NCBI GenBank assembly: GCA_016745315.1
Contig: CP066886.1
Location: 2,542,501-2,606,500, forward strand
Length of the DNA stretch: 64,000 bases
Reading direction: 5' to 3'
Source of the DNA: Arthrospira sp. PCC 9108
Lineage (GTDB): Bacteria > Cyanobacteriota > Cyanobacteriia > Cyanobacteriales > Microcoleaceae
Of this stretch, positions 1 to 9,018 are shown piece by piece; position 1 is the stretch's first letter, and the number at the start of each line of letters is the position of its first letter. The translations under genes and the position numbers were made by a program. Below the pieces are notes generated by a model. That model had not been told where the DNA came from and made no database searches. It worked only from the letters and a program-made list of their open reading frames with translations.

Positions 1-68
1 GCGACTATTGCGGTCATACCGGCGGCAAGGGAGGCACTAACTAAGAATTTGTTGATAAGTCCAGCCAT
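1..68 (-). CDS. N-terminus of a probable exported protein (partial)
   Basis: Only the first 22 codons are inside the window; the gene continues past the left edge. The ATG at 68 is preceded by a GGAG ribosome-binding site about ten bases upstream. The visible peptide has a lysine near the start followed by a small-residue/hydrophobic stretch (LVSASLAAGMTAIVA), which looks like a signal peptide. An exported or surface protein is likely, but the family cannot be named from this fragment. It has a long AT-rich 5' region of about 400 bp with no other gene. Confidence 0.6.
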   Translation of the reverse strand, partial: MAGLINKFLVSASLAAGMTAIV

Positions 69-468
69 GATTGAAGTCTCCTAAAGTTAATAGTTGAGGG
101 TTGAGTTAGTCCTTTTGGGGAAGCTGTAATCAGCTTTACCTGAAAAGGGATTTTGTTTAATTATTATTAGTTTTTCGTAGATGACACCGCTTTTTTCATC
201 GGTTTCGCGCTTTTAAGTTAGGGCGCAGAGTCTTTAATATAGACATAAATTTAACGCCTGCTGTTTTTTGACTCTGTGTTCATTATAGTTGACGGTCTGG
301 GAAAAGTCTATAAAGGTTCTGTAAAGTTATGGTGATTTTATATAAAGTTATCGGCAAATTTGATGGTGTCTAAGATTGGTCTGATGATGGTTAAAAATAC
401 TCCGTATTTCTACGAAAAATTACAGTTTTTTGGGGGTGATGTTTAAGAGATTGATCGGTATATTTAAA
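69..468. other. Gene-free 5' region of the left-edge gene, with a CGTA/TACG dyad
   Basis: No credible gene is seen in this AT-rich stretch; the overlapping reading frames have no recognisable product. At about 401-417 it carries TACTCCGTATTTCTACG, an inverted repeat (CGTA/TACG around TTTC). A closely similar motif lies upstream of the giant surface protein at about 59006-59022. It may be an operator for the exported protein at the left edge; that is inference. Confidence 0.4.
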
Positions 469-469
469 G

Positions 470-525
470 GGGGCCGGACTCGATGAAACCCAGAGTAGTG
501 CTGGGAATTGTCGAGAACCGGCCCC
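470..525 (-). terminator. Large nested hairpin after the aminotransferase gene
   Basis: GGGGCCGG (470-477) pairs with CCGGCCCC (518-525). Inside it CTCGA (479-483) pairs with TCGAG (511-515), and CCAG pairs with CTGG further in. The 56-base element sits 35 bases past the stop codon of the minus-strand aminotransferase. On that strand it is followed by only a short T run (CCTTTAAATA), so it is a terminator or RNA 3'-stability element with imperfect intrinsic-terminator features. Confidence 0.55.
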
Positions 526-560
526 TATCATTAGTTGTAGTAAGTTAGGTGTTAGCTGGT

Positions 561-1760
561 TTAGGGCTGGTGGGACTGCAAGAATTGGGCAATCCGGTCT
601 ACGGCGACTTTTAAGACTTCTGGGGGATGAACGAGAGCAAAGCGGACATATCCTTCGCCGGATTTGCCAAAGCCAACGCCGGGAGATACGGCGACTCCGG
701 TTTGTTGGACTAATTGGGCGCAGAAGCGGATAGAATCTTGACTCCAGGGTTCGGGGAGTTTTGCCCAAATGTAGAGGGTGGCTATGGGGGTAGGTACATC
801 CCAACCGATGTCATGGAGGGCTTTAACAAAGACATCGCGCCGCTCTCGGAAGGTATCAACGGTGTAGCTAATTAATTCTTGAGGGCCGGTTAAAGCAGCG
901 ATCGCACCATTAAGAATGCCACGATACTGATTAAAGTCGATCGCCGCCTTGACCTGTCGCAGAGCGAGAATCAATTGAGGATTTCCGACGGCGAAACCGA
1001 TACGGAAGCCCCCCATATTATAGGACTTGGAAAAGGTAAAAAACTCTATGGAGACGGTTTTCTGGGGGTCTGCTTGCAAGATAGAGGGGGCAATGGCATC
1101 ATTATTGACGGCATTGCCTTCTGGGAAGACAAAATCCCCGTAGGGGAAATCATGAACGAGGACGAGATCATTTTTTTGACAGAAGGCTACGGCTTCCTGA
1201 AAAAATGATAAGGGAGCGATCGCGGTTGTGGGATTATGGGGATAACTCAAGACCATCATTTTGGCTTGAGACAATACGGCTTGGGGAATTTCCTCAAACT
1301 TTGGCAGGAAGCCATTTTCAGCCAACATGGTCATGGGGTAAATTTGTCCGCCAGCTATATATACTCCGCCGGCGTGGGAAGGATAGCCCGGATCTTGTAA
1401 TAGGGCAAAATCTCCGGGGTCAAGAATAGCTAAAGGCAGATGTCCTGTTCCTTCCTGACAGCCTATGAGTTGGAGAACTTCGGTTTCTGGGTCAACTGGC
1501 ACGCCATACTTTTGGGTGTACCAGTGAGCGGCGGCATCTCGAAAATCCTTAGTATTGCGGAATAAAGCGTAACCGTGGGTTGTAGTATCGTCGAGGGAGT
1601 CCCGAATGCGATCGATAATGTGATTAGCCACAGGTACATCAGAAGAACCCAAAGACAAGTCAATCAGATCTTGTCCGGCGGCCAATGCTTTGGCTTTGGC
1701 TCGATCCATATCAGCAAATACATTAGACCGTAGAGGTTCTAGTCGCTTAGAAAATTGCAT
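561..1760 (-). CDS. Class I/II PLP-dependent aminotransferase (LL-DAP aminotransferase-like)
   Basis: A fold-type I PLP aminotransferase of about 399 residues. Visible motifs are YPHNPTT near residue 173, the PLP-ring aspartate in VHDFPYGD near 204, and the Schiff-base lysine in FTFSKSYNMGGFRIG near 245. The motif pattern fits the group often annotated as LL-diaminopimelate or aspartate-type aminotransferases in cyanobacteria, so lysine/peptidoglycan precursor or general amino-acid transamination is likely; the exact substrate is not readable. I chose the ATG at 1760, which has GGAG nine bases upstream, over the TTG three codons earlier. It lies 48 bases downstream of the thioredoxin gene on the same strand and is probably co-transcribed. 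Confidence 0.85.
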   Translation of the reverse strand: MQFSKRLEPLRSNVFADMDRAKAKALAAGQDLIDLSLGSSDVPVANHIIDRIRDSLDDTTTHGYALFRNTKDFRDAAAHWYTQKYGVPVDPETEVLQLIGCQEGTGHLPLAILDPGDFALLQDPGYPSHAGGVYIAGGQIYPMTMLAENGFLPKFEEIPQAVLSQAKMMVLSYPHNPTTAIAPLSFFQEAVAFCQKNDLVLVHDFPYGDFVFPEGNAVNNDAIAPSILQADPQKTVSIEFFTFSKSYNMGGFRIGFAVGNPQLILALRQVKAAIDFNQYRGILNGAIAALTGPQELISYTVDTFRERRDVFVKALHDIGWDVPTPIATLYIWAKLPEPWSQDSIRFCAQLVQQTGVAVSPGVGFGKSGEGYVRFALVHPPEVLKVAVDRIAQFLQSHQP

Positions 1761-1808
1761 AGCATTCAACTCCGACGCAAACGGGACTCAATAAGAGATT
1801 TACAGATT

Positions 1809-2138
1809 CTACAGGTGAGGGTCAATCCACTCAATTAGTTTGTCTTTGGTAATTGCTCCCTCAAAGGAGGCGATAATTTCTCCGCCCCTAAATAGTCTCA
1901 AGGCTGGGACTCCTTCCACTTGACAGAGTTTAACTGCTTGGGGGTTGGGGTCGATTTCTAGTTTAACTACTTTTAGGCGATCGCTGTAAGTATTTGCTAC
2001 AGCTTCGACGGAGGGGGAAACCAAACGACAAGGGCCACACCAGCCAGCCCAGAAGTAGGCTAAAGTCGGCTGTCCAGTATTACCTAGGACTTCGGTTTCA
2101 AATTGGGAGTCTTGAATGACAATGACGTTGCTACTCAT
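1809..2138 (-). CDS. Thioredoxin family protein
   Basis: A 109-residue single-domain thioredoxin, the usual length. It has the redox-active WCGPC motif (W33, C34, C37) and the cis-proline in GVPALRLF (P78). There is no signal peptide, so it should act in the cytosol as a dithiol reductant or regulator of target enzymes. It is the first gene of a probable two-gene unit with the aminotransferase downstream. It diverges from the usual m-type sequence in places (AYFWAGWCGPCR), so which thioredoxin class it belongs to is uncertain. Confidence 0.9.
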   Translation of the reverse strand: MSSNVIVIQDSQFETEVLGNTGQPTLAYFWAGWCGPCRLVSPSVEAVANTYSDRLKVVKLEIDPNPQAVKLCQVEGVPALRLFRGGEIIASFEGAITKDKLIEWIDPHL

Positions 2139-2407
2139 TAAAGCTGCTCGGCTAGTACGACTTCCTGATCACTAATTAGATTACCATAGTGCAAAATTGT
2201 GACGAGGGCAGTCCTGAATGGGGGTGCGATCGCCCAAATGCAACAAAATTTAACTTTTGAGGGGGACAGAAGGGTGGGAGAGTCGGCGGAGGGTGATTTA
2301 CCAAAGATCCTGGGTCACTAGCCCGGTCGCTTCGGCTTTGCTCAACAAGCCTTGTAGGACGGCTTTTTATGTTATACTATTATGCTTAGGCGTGTTGTCC
2401 CATATAA

Positions 2408-3165
2408 ATGATTGTACTGGAGTTTAAAGCCAAAGGGAAGTCAAATCACGTGCATTACCATTGATGAGGCGATCCGAACTGCTCAGTTCATCGGCAATAA
2501 ATAAAGCGATCGGTTTCTGGATGGATAATTCAGGAATTGGACAGAATAATTTGTATGGTCTAGGGCAAAACACGCTCGAGATGAATTTCCTTTTGCTAAA
2601 AACTTAAACTCCAGCGCCTGTCAAGCGTCCATTGAAAGAGCATATTCGGCAATAAGGAGGTTCTACGAGAACTGCCGGAAAGCCATTCGAGGAAAGAAAG
2701 GTTTTCCCAAGTTCAAAAAGAACAGCCGTTCAGTTGAATACACAACTTGTGGTTGGAAGTTATCAGAAACTCGTAATCAAATCACCATTCCCGTCGATTA
2801 ATGATGCAAGTTGGTATCAGTTCAGGAAGCTAGAGTATTTTGGGGTGAAGTTTGGCAAGGTGACGGTTGCGGTTAACCCGGCTTATACTTCCCAAGAATG
2901 CTCTAACTGTGGTGCAGTGGTCAAAAAAGCCCTATCCACTCGAACTCATGTTTGTCAATGTGGGTTAAACTTGGATCGGGATGGGAGTGCTGCGCTCAAC
3001 ATCCTGTTCGCGCAGCGTTGCGCAGCAAAGTCAGCCTTGTGTACGCTAGGGCAAGCGCGAAGGGTCTTATACCCGAACGCTTCAGGAGATTCGACCATTA
3101 CTCGGGCTGGAGCAATCCTGTCAAAGCAAGTTGGGTCTATGAATGAAGAATCCCCTCGCCTTTAG
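2408..3165 (+). pseudogene. tnpB: tnpB (IS605 OrfB / RuvC-like RNA-guided nuclease) remnant
   Basis: The gene starts like TnpB (MIVLEFKAKGKS at 2408) and loses frame soon after. Recognisable pieces follow in other frames: TIDEAIRTAQFIGNK (about 2459-2502), DEFPFAKNLNSSACQ with RRFYENCRKAIRGKKG (2580-2697), and KKNSRSVEYTTCGWKL. After ITIPVD a large central part, including most of the RuvC core, is missing. The sequence resumes as the C-terminal zinc finger (TSQECSNCG, then THVCQCG) and the RuvC-III-like motif LDRDGSAALNIL. Several frameshifts and the central deletion make it non-functional. The 143-residue open frame starting at 2734 is only the surviving tail. Confidence 0.85.
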
Positions 3166-3180
3166 GCAGGGGAGTGTCAA
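3152..3180 (+). repeat. Right-end hairpin of the IS605-type element / omega-RNA scaffold region
   Basis: CCCCT-C-GCC-TTTA-GGC-AGGGG forms a hairpin at 3152-3172 overlapping the tnpB stop codon, followed by GAGTG and TCAA. In this family the tnpB 3' end plus the right end gives the omega (guide) RNA, whose guide is the flanking DNA from 3181 onward. The hairpin is seen directly; transcription as a guide RNA is inferred from the family. Confidence 0.65.
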
Positions 3181-3361
3181 GATTTGTTAAGATTATTAAG
3201 AGGATTTCAATTCCCTGCATATAGGCTCTCAATAACCTGATAGACTTGAACACTGGGAGTGCTTAGGGACGGGTTCACGAATAACGGGCGTGCAAATCGA
3301 GGCTGTTTACTGAACCCACCCTTACAATCAGGCAATCTCAGATGTTGGGAGGATAAAACTC

Positions 3362-4399
3362 GTGGATAACGCTATTGGTTTAGAGATTATTGAGGTAGTC
3401 GAGCAAGCGGCGATCGCTTCGGCTCGATGGATGGGTAAAGGCGAAAAAAATACCGCCGACCATGTGGCTGTGGAAGCCATGCGCCAACGGATGAATCAAA
3501 TTCATATGCGCGGTCGTATCGTCATCGGTGAAGGGGAGCGCGATGAGGCTCCTATGCTCTACATTGGTGAAGAGGTAGGTATCTGCACCCAGGAAAATGC
3601 GGGGGCATTTTGTAACCCAGAAGAATTGGTAGAAATTGACATCGCGGTTGACCCCTGCGAAGGAACTAACCTGGTAGCCTACGGTCAAAATGGCTCGATG
3701 GCTGTGCTGGCTATTTCTGAGAAGGGGGGACTTTTTGCGGCTCCTGATTTCTACATGAAGAAACTAGCAGCCCCTCCGGTAGCTCGTGGTCATGTTGATC
3801 TTAACAAATCAGCTACAGAAAACCTCCAGATTATCTCGGACTGCATGGGTCGCGCGGTTGAGGAATTAGTGGTTGTGGTTATGGATCGCCCCCGCCACAA
3901 GGAACTGATTAAGGAAATTCGGGAAGCTGGTGCTAGGGTTCGTCTGATTAGTGATGGGGATGTGTCTGCAGCTATCTCCTGTGCTTTCTCTGGAACTAAT
4001 ATTCATGCTCTGATGGGTATTGGTGCGGCTCCTGAAGGGGTGATTTCGGCTGCGGCTATGCGCTGTCTGGGAGGTCACTTCCAAGGACAATTGATCTATG
4101 ACCCAGAAGTTGTCAAGACTGGTCTGATCGGGGAAAGCAAGGAAAGCAACATCGCTCGCTTGAAAGAGATGGGGATTGAAAATCCTGATAAGGTCTATAA
4201 TGCGGAAGAACTGGCTAACGGCAGAACTGTTCTATTTGCTGCCTGTGGTATTACTTCTGGTACTCTGATGGAGGGGGTTCGCTTCTTCGGTGGTGGGGCT
4301 CGGACTCAGAGCTTGGTAATTTCGTCTCAGTCGAAAACAGCTCGCTTTGTAGATACTATCCATATGTTTGAGAAGCCGAAAAATATTCAGCTTCGCTAG
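3362..4399 (+). CDS. glpX: Class II fructose-1,6-bisphosphatase / sedoheptulose-1,7-bisphosphatase
   Basis: A 345-residue GlpX-type phosphatase, full length for the cyanobacterial bifunctional FBP/SBPase of the Calvin cycle. It dephosphorylates fructose-1,6- and sedoheptulose-1,7-bisphosphate in the cytosol. Visible motifs are [18 protein letters not shown] and the metal/substrate motif [24 protein letters not shown] and [20 protein letters not shown] follow. The start is the GTG at 3362, with GGGAGG nine bases upstream (3347-3352). hemA follows 135 bases downstream on the same strand. Confidence 0.95.
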   Translation: MDNAIGLEIIEVVEQAAIASARWMGKGEKNTADHVAVEAMRQRMNQIHMRGRIVIGEGERDEAPMLYIGEEVGICTQENAGAFCNPEELVEIDIAVDPCEGTNLVAYGQNGSMAVLAISEKGGLFAAPDFYMKKLAAPPVARGHVDLNKSATENLQIISDCMGRAVEELVVVVMDRPRHKELIKEIREAGARVRLISDGDVSAAISCAFSGTNIHALMGIGAAPEGVISAAAMRCLGGHFQGQLIYDPEVVKTGLIGESKESNIARLKEMGIENPDKVYNAEELANGRTVLFAACGITSGTLMEGVRFFGGGARTQSLVISSQSKTARFVDTIHMFEKPKNIQLR

Positions 4400-4497
4400 T
4401 TTCCCCAGTGGAAACGGGATCAGGGAAATTGCACAGATTTTGGTGAATTGATGTGAGTTGACAGCAGAAACACCGGAGATGGCTTCGACCTGATCCC
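4399..4497 (+). other. Structured glpX-hemA intergenic region
   Basis: A perfect hairpin GTTTCC-CCAGT-GGAAAC (4399-4415) begins within the glpX stop codon. It is followed by a 9-bp inverted repeat, GGGATCAGG (4416-4424) and CCTGATCCC (4489-4497), enclosing 64 bases and ending 37 bases before the hemA ATG. There is no T run, so a plain intrinsic terminator is unlikely. It may be an RNA leader or processing structure for hemA; I recognise no known riboswitch class. Confidence 0.4.
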
Positions 4498-4534
4498 ATA
4501 CACTAATAAAAAAACCGAAACACTAAACCGTTTT

Positions 4535-5833
4535 ATGAATATTGCAGTCGTAGGTCTTAGTCACAAAACGGCTCCAGTTAACGTCCGTGAAAAACTCAGT
4601 ATTCCAGAACCTCAGATAGAAGGGGCGATCGCCAGTTTGTTGAGCTATCCTCATTTGGAAGAGGTGGCGATTCTTAGTACCTGTAATCGCTTGGAAATCT
4701 ATTTGGTCACAGTTGAGGCTCAACCGGGAATTAGGGAAGTAACCCAATTTCTGTCGGAGTCGAGTCAACTAACCCTGGCTGAACTGCGTCCCCATCTATT
4801 TACGCTTCTCCATGATGATGCGATTATGCACCTAATGCGAGTGGCGGCGGGATTGGATAGTTTGGTTCTGGGAGAAGGACAGATCCTCGCCCAAGTTAAG
4901 CAAACTCACAAGTTGGGTCAGCAATACAAGGGAATAGGGCGCATTCTCAATCGTTTATTTAAACAAGCCTTGACGGCTGGGAAACGGGTGCGGACAGAAA
5001 CTAGCATTGGTACGGGGGCGGTTTCTATTAGTTCTGCGGCTGTGGAATTGGTGCAGATGAAAGTGGAGGATCTGTCTGATTACCGAGTGGCTATTGTTGG
5101 GGCGGGTAAAATGTCTCGCCTATTGGTACAACATCTGCTCTCTAAGGGGGCTAACCACATCTCTATTATAAATCGTTCGTTAAAGCGATCGCAAGAGTTG
5201 GCGGGTCAATTTAGAGAGGCGGATTTGAACTTGTGTCCTCTGTCGGAAATGATGGCTGTTGTGGCTAATTCCGATATCGTCTTTACTAGCACAGGTGCGA
5301 CGGAACCGATTTTAGATAGAGCTAAATTAGAGGAGACTTTAGCCCCTAACCAGTCTCTAATGTTGGTTGATATTTCTGTTCCTCGCAATGTGGCGGCTGA
5401 TGTCACGGAGTTACCAGGAATTAAGGCGTTTAATGTGGATGACTTAAAGGCGGTGGTAGCCCAAAACTATGAAAGCCGCCGGAGAATGGCGCTGGAGGCG
5501 GAGGTTCTTCTTGAAGAAGAAGTGGAAGCCTTTGATGTCTGGTGGCGGAGTTTGGAAACAGTCCCGACAATTAACTGTCTGCGCGATAAGATTGAAGGGA
5601 TTAGAGAACAGGAACTGGAAAAAGCGTTATCTCGTTTGGGATCGGAATTTGCGGAAAAGCATCAGGAGGTGATTGAAGCCCTGACTAGGGGTATTGTCAA
5701 TAAAATCCTTCATGATCCTATGGTACAATTGCGATCGCAGCAGGATATTGAAGCCCGCCGCCGGGCTATGCAAACCCTGCAAACTCTGTTTAACCTTGAC
5801 CCAGAAGCAGTATCTGGTCAACAGTACAGTTAG
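4535..5833 (+). CDS. hemA: Glutamyl-tRNA reductase
   Basis: A 432-residue enzyme of the C5 pathway. It reduces glutamyl-tRNA(Glu) to glutamate-1-semialdehyde with NADPH, the first committed step to haem, chlorophyll, bilins and cobalamin. The N-terminal catalytic domain carries [16 protein letters not shown] and the nucleophile C50 in STCNRLEIY. Then come [15 protein letters not shown], the NADPH-binding [16 protein letters not shown], and a helical C-terminal dimerisation domain. The length is normal. The region between glpX and this gene has strong inverted repeats that might affect its expression. Confidence 0.96.
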   Translation: MNIAVVGLSHKTAPVNVREKLSIPEPQIEGAIASLLSYPHLEEVAILSTCNRLEIYLVTVEAQPGIREVTQFLSESSQLTLAELRPHLFTLLHDDAIMHLMRVAAGLDSLVLGEGQILAQVKQTHKLGQQYKGIGRILNRLFKQALTAGKRVRTETSIGTGAVSISSAAVELVQMKVEDLSDYRVAIVGAGKMSRLLVQHLLSKGANHISIINRSLKRSQELAGQFREADLNLCPLSEMMAVVANSDIVFTSTGATEPILDRAKLEETLAPNQSLMLVDISVPRNVAADVTELPGIKAFNVDDLKAVVAQNYESRRRMALEAEVLLEEEVEAFDVWWRSLETVPTINCLRDKIEGIREQELEKALSRLGSEFAEKHQEVIEALTRGIVNKILHDPMVQLRSQQDIEARRRAMQTLQTLFNLDPEAVSGQQYS

Positions 5834-5852
5834 ACTCTCAAGATTACCAGTC

Positions 5853-5874
5853 CCCCCATCCTCCATTAAGGGGG
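5853..5874 (+). terminator. Possible terminator after hemA
   Basis: CCCCC (5853-5857) can pair with GGGGG (5870-5874) across a 12-base loop, 20 bases past the hemA stop codon. There is no clean T run, so the call is weak. The rest of the 271-base gap before valS shows no recognisable gene. Confidence 0.3.
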
Positions 5875-6104
5875 TTCGGGGTGGGTCTGGGCTGCCAAGA
5901 CAAGAGGAGAGGAAAAGCAGGTAGGCGGGGCTGAATAGGATTGGGAAGGCGGTTAAGATACTTCCCATGGCGATATGGTAGCGGCTAGGATGACGGCGAA
6001 GCGCGACGATAACTAATAATCTAATCATCTACTGTAATTTAAGCCTTGATGTGGCAAAATATTTAGGAACGAGCAATCAGCTTAAACTGTCGATATAATC
6101 TGCT

Positions 6105-8831
6105 ATGACTGCAACTATTCCCACCCTAGCACCCCAATACGACCCTTTCTCCACTGAAGCCAAATGGCAGCAATACTGGGAACAGAAGCAGGTCTTTAAA
6201 GCAGACCCTAACCATCCCGGTGAACCCTACTGTATCATGATTCCGCCTCCGAACGTGACGGGAAGCCTGCACATGGGTCACGCTTTCAATAATTCTTTGA
6301 TTGATGCGTTAATTCGCTATCATCGGATGCGTGGTTATAATACGCTATATTTGCCGGGAACTGACCACGCTAGTATAGCAGTACAGACTATTTTAGAGCG
6401 ACAATTGCGAGAAGAAGGTAAAACTCGCTATGATTTGGGAAGGGATAAGTTTTTAGACCGGGCTTGGCAGTGGAAACAAGAGTCGGGTGGTAAAATTGTT
6501 AATCAATTGCGACGTTTGGGGGTGTCCTGTGACTGGACTCGTGAACGGTTTACGCTGGATGAAGGATTATCAAAAGCGGTAATTGAAGCGTTTGTGCGTT
6601 TATATGAAGATGGCTTAATTTATCGTGGGGAATATCTGGTTAATTGGTGTCCCGCCAGTGAGTCGGCGGTGTCGGATCTGGAAGTGGAAAATAAGGAAGT
6701 TAATGGCAAGTTATGGCATTTTCGCTACCCTCTGAGTGATGGTAGTGGGTTTGTGGAAGTGGCGACTACTCGCCCAGAAACTATGTTAGGTGATACGGCT
6801 GTGGCGGTTAATCCTAATGATAAACGCTATCAAAATTTGATTGGGAAAACTCTGACTTTACCAATTATGAATAGGGAAATTCCTATTATTGGTGATGAGT
6901 TAGTTGATCCAGAATTTGGGACGGGCTGCGTTAAGGTTACTCCCGCCCATGACCCCAATGATTTTGAGATGGGTAAAAGGCATAATTTGCCGATGATTAA
7001 TATTCTAAATAAAAATGGTTCTTTGAATGAGAATGGGGGAGAGTTTGTCGGACAAGATAGGTTTGTGGCGCGCCAAAATGTGGTGAAACGTTTGGAAGCG
7101 GAAGGGTTTTTGGTGAAAATCGAAGACTATAGCCATTCTGTACCTTATAGCGATCGCGGAAAAGTTCCGGTTGAACCGCTATTATCTACTCAGTGGTTTG
7201 TCAAGATTAGACCGTTGGCTGATGGGGCTTTGGTATGTTTGGATAATGACCATAGCCCTAATTTTGTCCCCCAAAGATGGCAAAAAGTCTATCGTGACTG
7301 GTTGGTGAAATTAGAAGATTGGTGCATTTCTCGTCAACTGTGGTGGGGACATCAAATTCCGGCTTGGTATGCGGTTAGTGAAACTGGGGGAGAAATTACT
7401 GATGATACTCCGTTTATTGTGGCGCGGACAGCAGCAGAAGCCCAGGAAAAAGCGATCGCTTCCTTTGGAGAAGGGGTAAAACTTCAGCAAGATCCTGATG
7501 TTCTCGATACCTGGTTTTCCTCTGGTTTGTGGCCGTTTTCGACTTTGGGATGGCCGGAAAAAACGGCAGATTTGCAAACCTATTACCCGACGAATACTCT
7601 GTCTACGGGGTTTGATATCATCTTTTTCTGGGTGGCTAGAATGACGATGATGGGGGGATATTTTACGGACAAAATGCCTTTTCAAACGGTTTATATCCAT
7701 GGGTTAATCCTGGATGAAAATGGCAAAAAGATGTCGAAATCAGCGGGAAATGGTATCGACCCTTTATTGTTGATTGATAAATATGGGACTGATGCGCTGC
7801 GTTATACTTTAATGCGAGAGGTGATCGGTGCAGGACAGGATATCCGTTTAGAGTATGACCGCAGCAAGGATGAGTCGCCGTCGGTGGAGGCTTCCCGGAA
7901 TTTTACTAATAAACTCTGGAATGCGGCCCGGTTTGTGTTGATGAACCTGAAAGGACAAACTCCGGCACAATTGGGAACACCTAATTTGGAGGAGTTGGAA
8001 TTAAGCGATCGCTGGATTTTGTCTCGGTTTAACCAAACTGTCAAGCAAACTTGTGATTATATGAATGCTTACAGTTTAGGGGAAGCAGCTAAAGGCTTAT
8101 ATGAGTTTATTTGGGGTGATTTTTGCGACTGGTATATTGAGTTAGCCAAGTATCGTTTACAGGGAGATGGCGGCGTTTCTCAGAAAGTAGCCCAGCAGGT
8201 ACTCGCCTACATTTTAGAAGGCATTTTAAAGCTATTACATCCTTTTATGCCACACATTACCGAGGAAATTTGGCATACTTTAACCCAAACCGGGGAACAA
8301 GATTGTTTGGCGGTGCAGACTTATCCAGTATTGCAAGAACAGATGATCAGTTCCGACTTAGAAACCGATTTTGATTTAATTATCGGCACAATTCGCACTC
8401 TCCGAAATTTGCGCGCTGACGCTGATATTAAACCCAAAGTCAAAGTTACGGCGATTCTGCAAAGTGAAAATGCCAAAGAAAGGGAGATTTTGCAACGGGG
8501 AGAGGTCTATATTAATAAAATTGCTGGGGTGGATAACTTGGTGATTACAGAAGCATTAACGGGAAATGAAGGTCAAACTATCGCCGGGGTGGTGGGTACT
8601 ATTCAGGCCTTAATTCCTTTGGCTGGGGTGGTTGATTTAGAAGCCTTGAAGCAGCGGACCGAGAAGAAATTGGCAAAAATTCAGAAGGAAATTGATAGCT
8701 ATACCAAGCGTTTAAGTAATCGTAATTTTGTCGATAAAGCTGACCCCCAGGTTGTACAGGGTGCGCGAGATGCTTTAGCGGAAGCTGAGAAACAAGCGGA
8801 AATTCTCCAAAGCCGTTTGAGTGGTTTTTAG
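6105..8831 (+). CDS. valS: Valyl-tRNA synthetase
   Basis: A 908-residue class I aminoacyl-tRNA synthetase that charges tRNA(Val) with valine. Visible are [14 protein letters not shown] with the HIGH-type motif HMGH at 56-59, [17 protein letters not shown] of the CP1 editing domain, and [22 protein letters not shown] lies at 542-546. An anticodon-binding domain is followed by the valine-specific C-terminal coiled coil (about 845-908, rich in K/E/A). The length is normal. The start ATG lies at 6105 and a perfect hairpin follows the stop codon. Confidence 0.97.
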   Translation: MTATIPTLAPQYDPFSTEAKWQQYWEQKQVFKADPNHPGEPYCIMIPPPNVTGSLHMGHAFNNSLIDALIRYHRMRGYNTLYLPGTDHASIAVQTILERQLREEGKTRYDLGRDKFLDRAWQWKQESGGKIVNQLRRLGVSCDWTRERFTLDEGLSKAVIEAFVRLYEDGLIYRGEYLVNWCPASESAVSDLEVENKEVNGKLWHFRYPLSDGSGFVEVATTRPETMLGDTAVAVNPNDKRYQNLIGKTLTLPIMNREIPIIGDELVDPEFGTGCVKVTPAHDPNDFEMGKRHNLPMINILNKNGSLNENGGEFVGQDRFVARQNVVKRLEAEGFLVKIEDYSHSVPYSDRGKVPVEPLLSTQWFVKIRPLADGALVCLDNDHSPNFVPQRWQKVYRDWLVKLEDWCISRQLWWGHQIPAWYAVSETGGEITDDTPFIVARTAAEAQEKAIASFGEGVKLQQDPDVLDTWFSSGLWPFSTLGWPEKTADLQTYYPTNTLSTGFDIIFFWVARMTMMGGYFTDKMPFQTVYIHGLILDENGKKMSKSAGNGIDPLLLIDKYGTDALRYTLMREVIGAGQDIRLEYDRSKDESPSVEASRNFTNKLWNAARFVLMNLKGQTPAQLGTPNLEELELSDRWILSRFNQTVKQTCDYMNAYSLGEAAKGLYEFIWGDFCDWYIELAKYRLQGDGGVSQKVAQQVLAYILEGILKLLHPFMPHITEEIWHTLTQTGEQDCLAVQTYPVLQEQMISSDLETDFDLIIGTIRTLRNLRADADIKPKVKVTAILQSENAKEREILQRGEVYINKIAGVDNLVITEALTGNEGQTIAGVVGTIQALIPLAGVVDLEALKQRTEKKLAKIQKEIDSYTKRLSNRNFVDKADPQVVQGARDALAEAEKQAEILQSRLSGF

Positions 8832-8844
8832 GGTTTTCCTAACT

Positions 8845-8862
8845 GTGGGGAATTTTCCCCAC
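8845..8862 (+). terminator. Perfect hairpin after valS
   Basis: GTGGGGAA-TT-TTCCCCAC forms an 8-bp stem 14 bases after the valS stop. No T run follows, so termination efficiency is doubtful, but the position fits a transcript 3' end. Confidence 0.5.
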
Positions 8863-9018
8863 TTACCATCATCTGGGTTAAGTTTAACTAATATATACTG
8901 GCAAAGTATTTTGGATTTCCAAGGATTGTTAACAGATGCAATCCCGGAGGCTGAGACTCCCAAGACCCGTACCATAGCAGAGTCATAAAAATCTAAAACT
9001 CTCACACTTAAATTATTC

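Larger units (their letters stand above)
2408..3180 (+). mobile_element. Decayed IS200/IS605-type element (tnpB-only), left end unresolved
   Basis: The stretch contains a broken tnpB and a right end typical of the family: a subterminal hairpin (3152-3172) followed by GAGTG and TCAA (3177-3180), the same right cleavage tetranucleotide as IS608. No tnpA is present. The left end lies upstream of the ATG at 2408, perhaps within 2310-2400, but I could not fix a cleavage site. It is inserted between the thioredoxin gene and glpX. Confidence 0.7.

Noticed and set aside
5694-6028. Short frames on both strands in the hemA-valS gap
   Set aside because: They overlap the end of hemA in other frames and show no family features.
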